Source of the DNA: Pseudomonas azotoformans
GTDB lineage: Bacteria; Pseudomonadota; Gammaproteobacteria; Pseudomonadales; Pseudomonadaceae
Assembly (NCBI RefSeq): GCF_001579805.1
Contig: NZ_CP014546.1
Location: 3,286,001-3,350,000 of the forward strand
Length of the DNA: 64,000 bases
Direction: 5' to 3'
The notes under the pieces were generated by a model. That model was not told the DNA's origin. It saw only the letters and a program-made list of their open reading frames with translations, and ran no database searches. This document shows positions 63,282-64,000 of this stretch, one piece after another (within the stretch, counting starts at the first letter, position 1; each line of letters opens with the position of its first letter). A program made the translations under genes and the position numbers.

Positions 63282-64000
63282 ATGTCAGCTTTGGTCGATC
63301 AGTTAGTCGCTCAGGTCATTGGCCTGGAAGTAGGGTTACTGAGCTGCCAGGCTCGCCTCGCCGCCGTCACCGACGATGAAGCCTTGCATGACCTGCGCAC
63401 CACCGTGCGCCGTCTGCGCAGCCTGTTGCGCCCCTTGCGTGGATTGCCGGGAGTGGAACAGCTTGAATTGGCCGCCAGTACTGTCGGCCAACTGACGACG
63501 CCGCTACGCGACCGCGAGGTGCTGGCGGCGTATTTGCATCAGCATGGTTATCACGAAGCCGCCAACCGTCGCCTGCGTCTGCAACCTGAGGCCTATCGCC
63601 AGGTGGCGCAAAGCCCGGAGCTTGCGCATTTGCTGCTGATCCTGGATGCCTTTCCGCGTTTTATTCGTGCTTCTGAACATCAGAAATTGCTTAAAGGCTT
63701 GCGCCCACGCATTGAAAAACGTCTAGCCAAACAATGGCAGAAACTCGATGAAGCCTTGAAAGACCCTGACCATGATCGCCATCGCCTGCGGTTGTTGATC
63801 AAGCGGGTGCGCTATGCCGCCGAAGCCTATCCCGAACTGGATAAGCTGCCTGCCAACGCGATGTCGCGCCTGAAAAAAGCCCAAGGCGCGTTAGGCGATT
63901 GGCACGATTGCTGGCAATGGCTGGCCCAGGCCGAGCATCAGGCGGATCTGCAACCTTGTGTTGCGGTGTGGCATCGCACCATGGCCAAGGCTGAAGGGCG
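63282..64000 (+). CDS. CHAD domain protein (5' part, runs off the window)
   Basis: Open from an ATG at 63282 (AGGG and GGCAGG upstream) to the window edge, 239 codons. Conserved features are DEALHDLRTTVRRLRSLLRPL and RHRLRLLIKRVRYAAEAYPEL, the two basic-helix motifs of the CHAD (conserved histidine alpha-helical) domain, which binds polyphosphate, plus KKAQGALGDWHDCW near the end. No stop is reached, so the full length and any further domains are unknown. Confidence 0.85.
   Translation, partial: MSALVDQLVAQVIGLEVGLLSCQARLAAVTDDEALHDLRTTVRRLRSLLRPLRGLPGVEQLELAASTVGQLTTPLRDREVLAAYLHQHGYHEAANRRLRLQPEAYRQVAQSPELAHLLLILDAFPRFIRASEHQKLLKGLRPRIEKRLAKQWQKLDEALKDPDHDRHRLRLLIKRVRYAAEAYPELDKLPANAMSRLKKAQGALGDWHDCWQWLAQAEHQADLQPCVAVWHRTMAKAEG

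Overview
The window is chromosomal DNA of a Pseudomonas of the fluorescens type. The gene order serC-pheA-hisC-tyrA/aroA-cmk-rpsA-ihfB followed by an O-antigen locus that ends in wbpL-wbpM, with comEA beyond it, is the arrangement known from P. aeruginosa. The yciK-mupP-ubiG block and the 361-residue SerC fit the same genus. No rRNA, tRNA, CRISPR array or intact insertion sequence was seen.

Layout. 1-5.4 kb: the end of an alpha/beta hydrolase and a dpp/opp-type peptide ABC transporter operon with its binding protein last. 5.5-10.2 kb: yciK, mupP, ubiG and a methylthioadenosine deaminase on the minus strand, divergent from mtnA, which carries a one-base frameshift. 10.5-22.2 kb: gyrA, then the aromatic/serine operon running into cmk, rpsA and ihfB, plus a small lipoprotein. 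22.4-49 kb: a visibly AT-richer polysaccharide region. 49.2-53.5 kb: comEA, TetR and GntR regulators, a DUF1989 protein, a DUF2897 mini-protein and an ethanolamine-type permease. 53.8-61.7 kb: complete kdpFABCDE for high-affinity K+ uptake, with a phased repeat array in front of it. 61.7-64 kb: a patatin-like phospholipase, a small lipoprotein and the start of a CHAD protein.

The polysaccharide region has two parts. The plus-strand part (22.4-40.9 kb) looks like a Wzx/Wzy O-antigen locus. WbpA/B/D/E would make a 2,3-diacetamido uronic acid that an AsnB-like enzyme could amidate. FdtA/C/B would make an acetylated 3-amino-3,6-dideoxyhexose, using dTDP-4-keto-6-deoxyglucose made outside the window. 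WbpM and WbpV would make the QuiNAc/FucNAc-type initiating sugar used by WbpL. Two further glycosyltransferases suggest a three-sugar repeat. A LmbE deacetylase next to an LpxD-like N-acyltransferase suggests that one amino group is re-acylated. No wzz is present, and wbpM carries a one-base frameshift near its 3' end.

The minus-strand part (49.0-41.0 kb) is the least familiar piece. Eight tightly packed genes encode a large GT-C-like membrane protein, a transketolase split into two proteins, a sugar epimerase/reductase fused to a GtrB/ArnC-like glycosyltransferase, two methyltransferases and a pair of ArnE/ArnF-like small membrane proteins. It has every part expected of a pathway that builds an unusual (perhaps two-carbon-branched, methylated) sugar, loads it on undecaprenyl phosphate, flips it and transfers it to a surface glycan in the periplasm. 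I do not recognise it as a described system.
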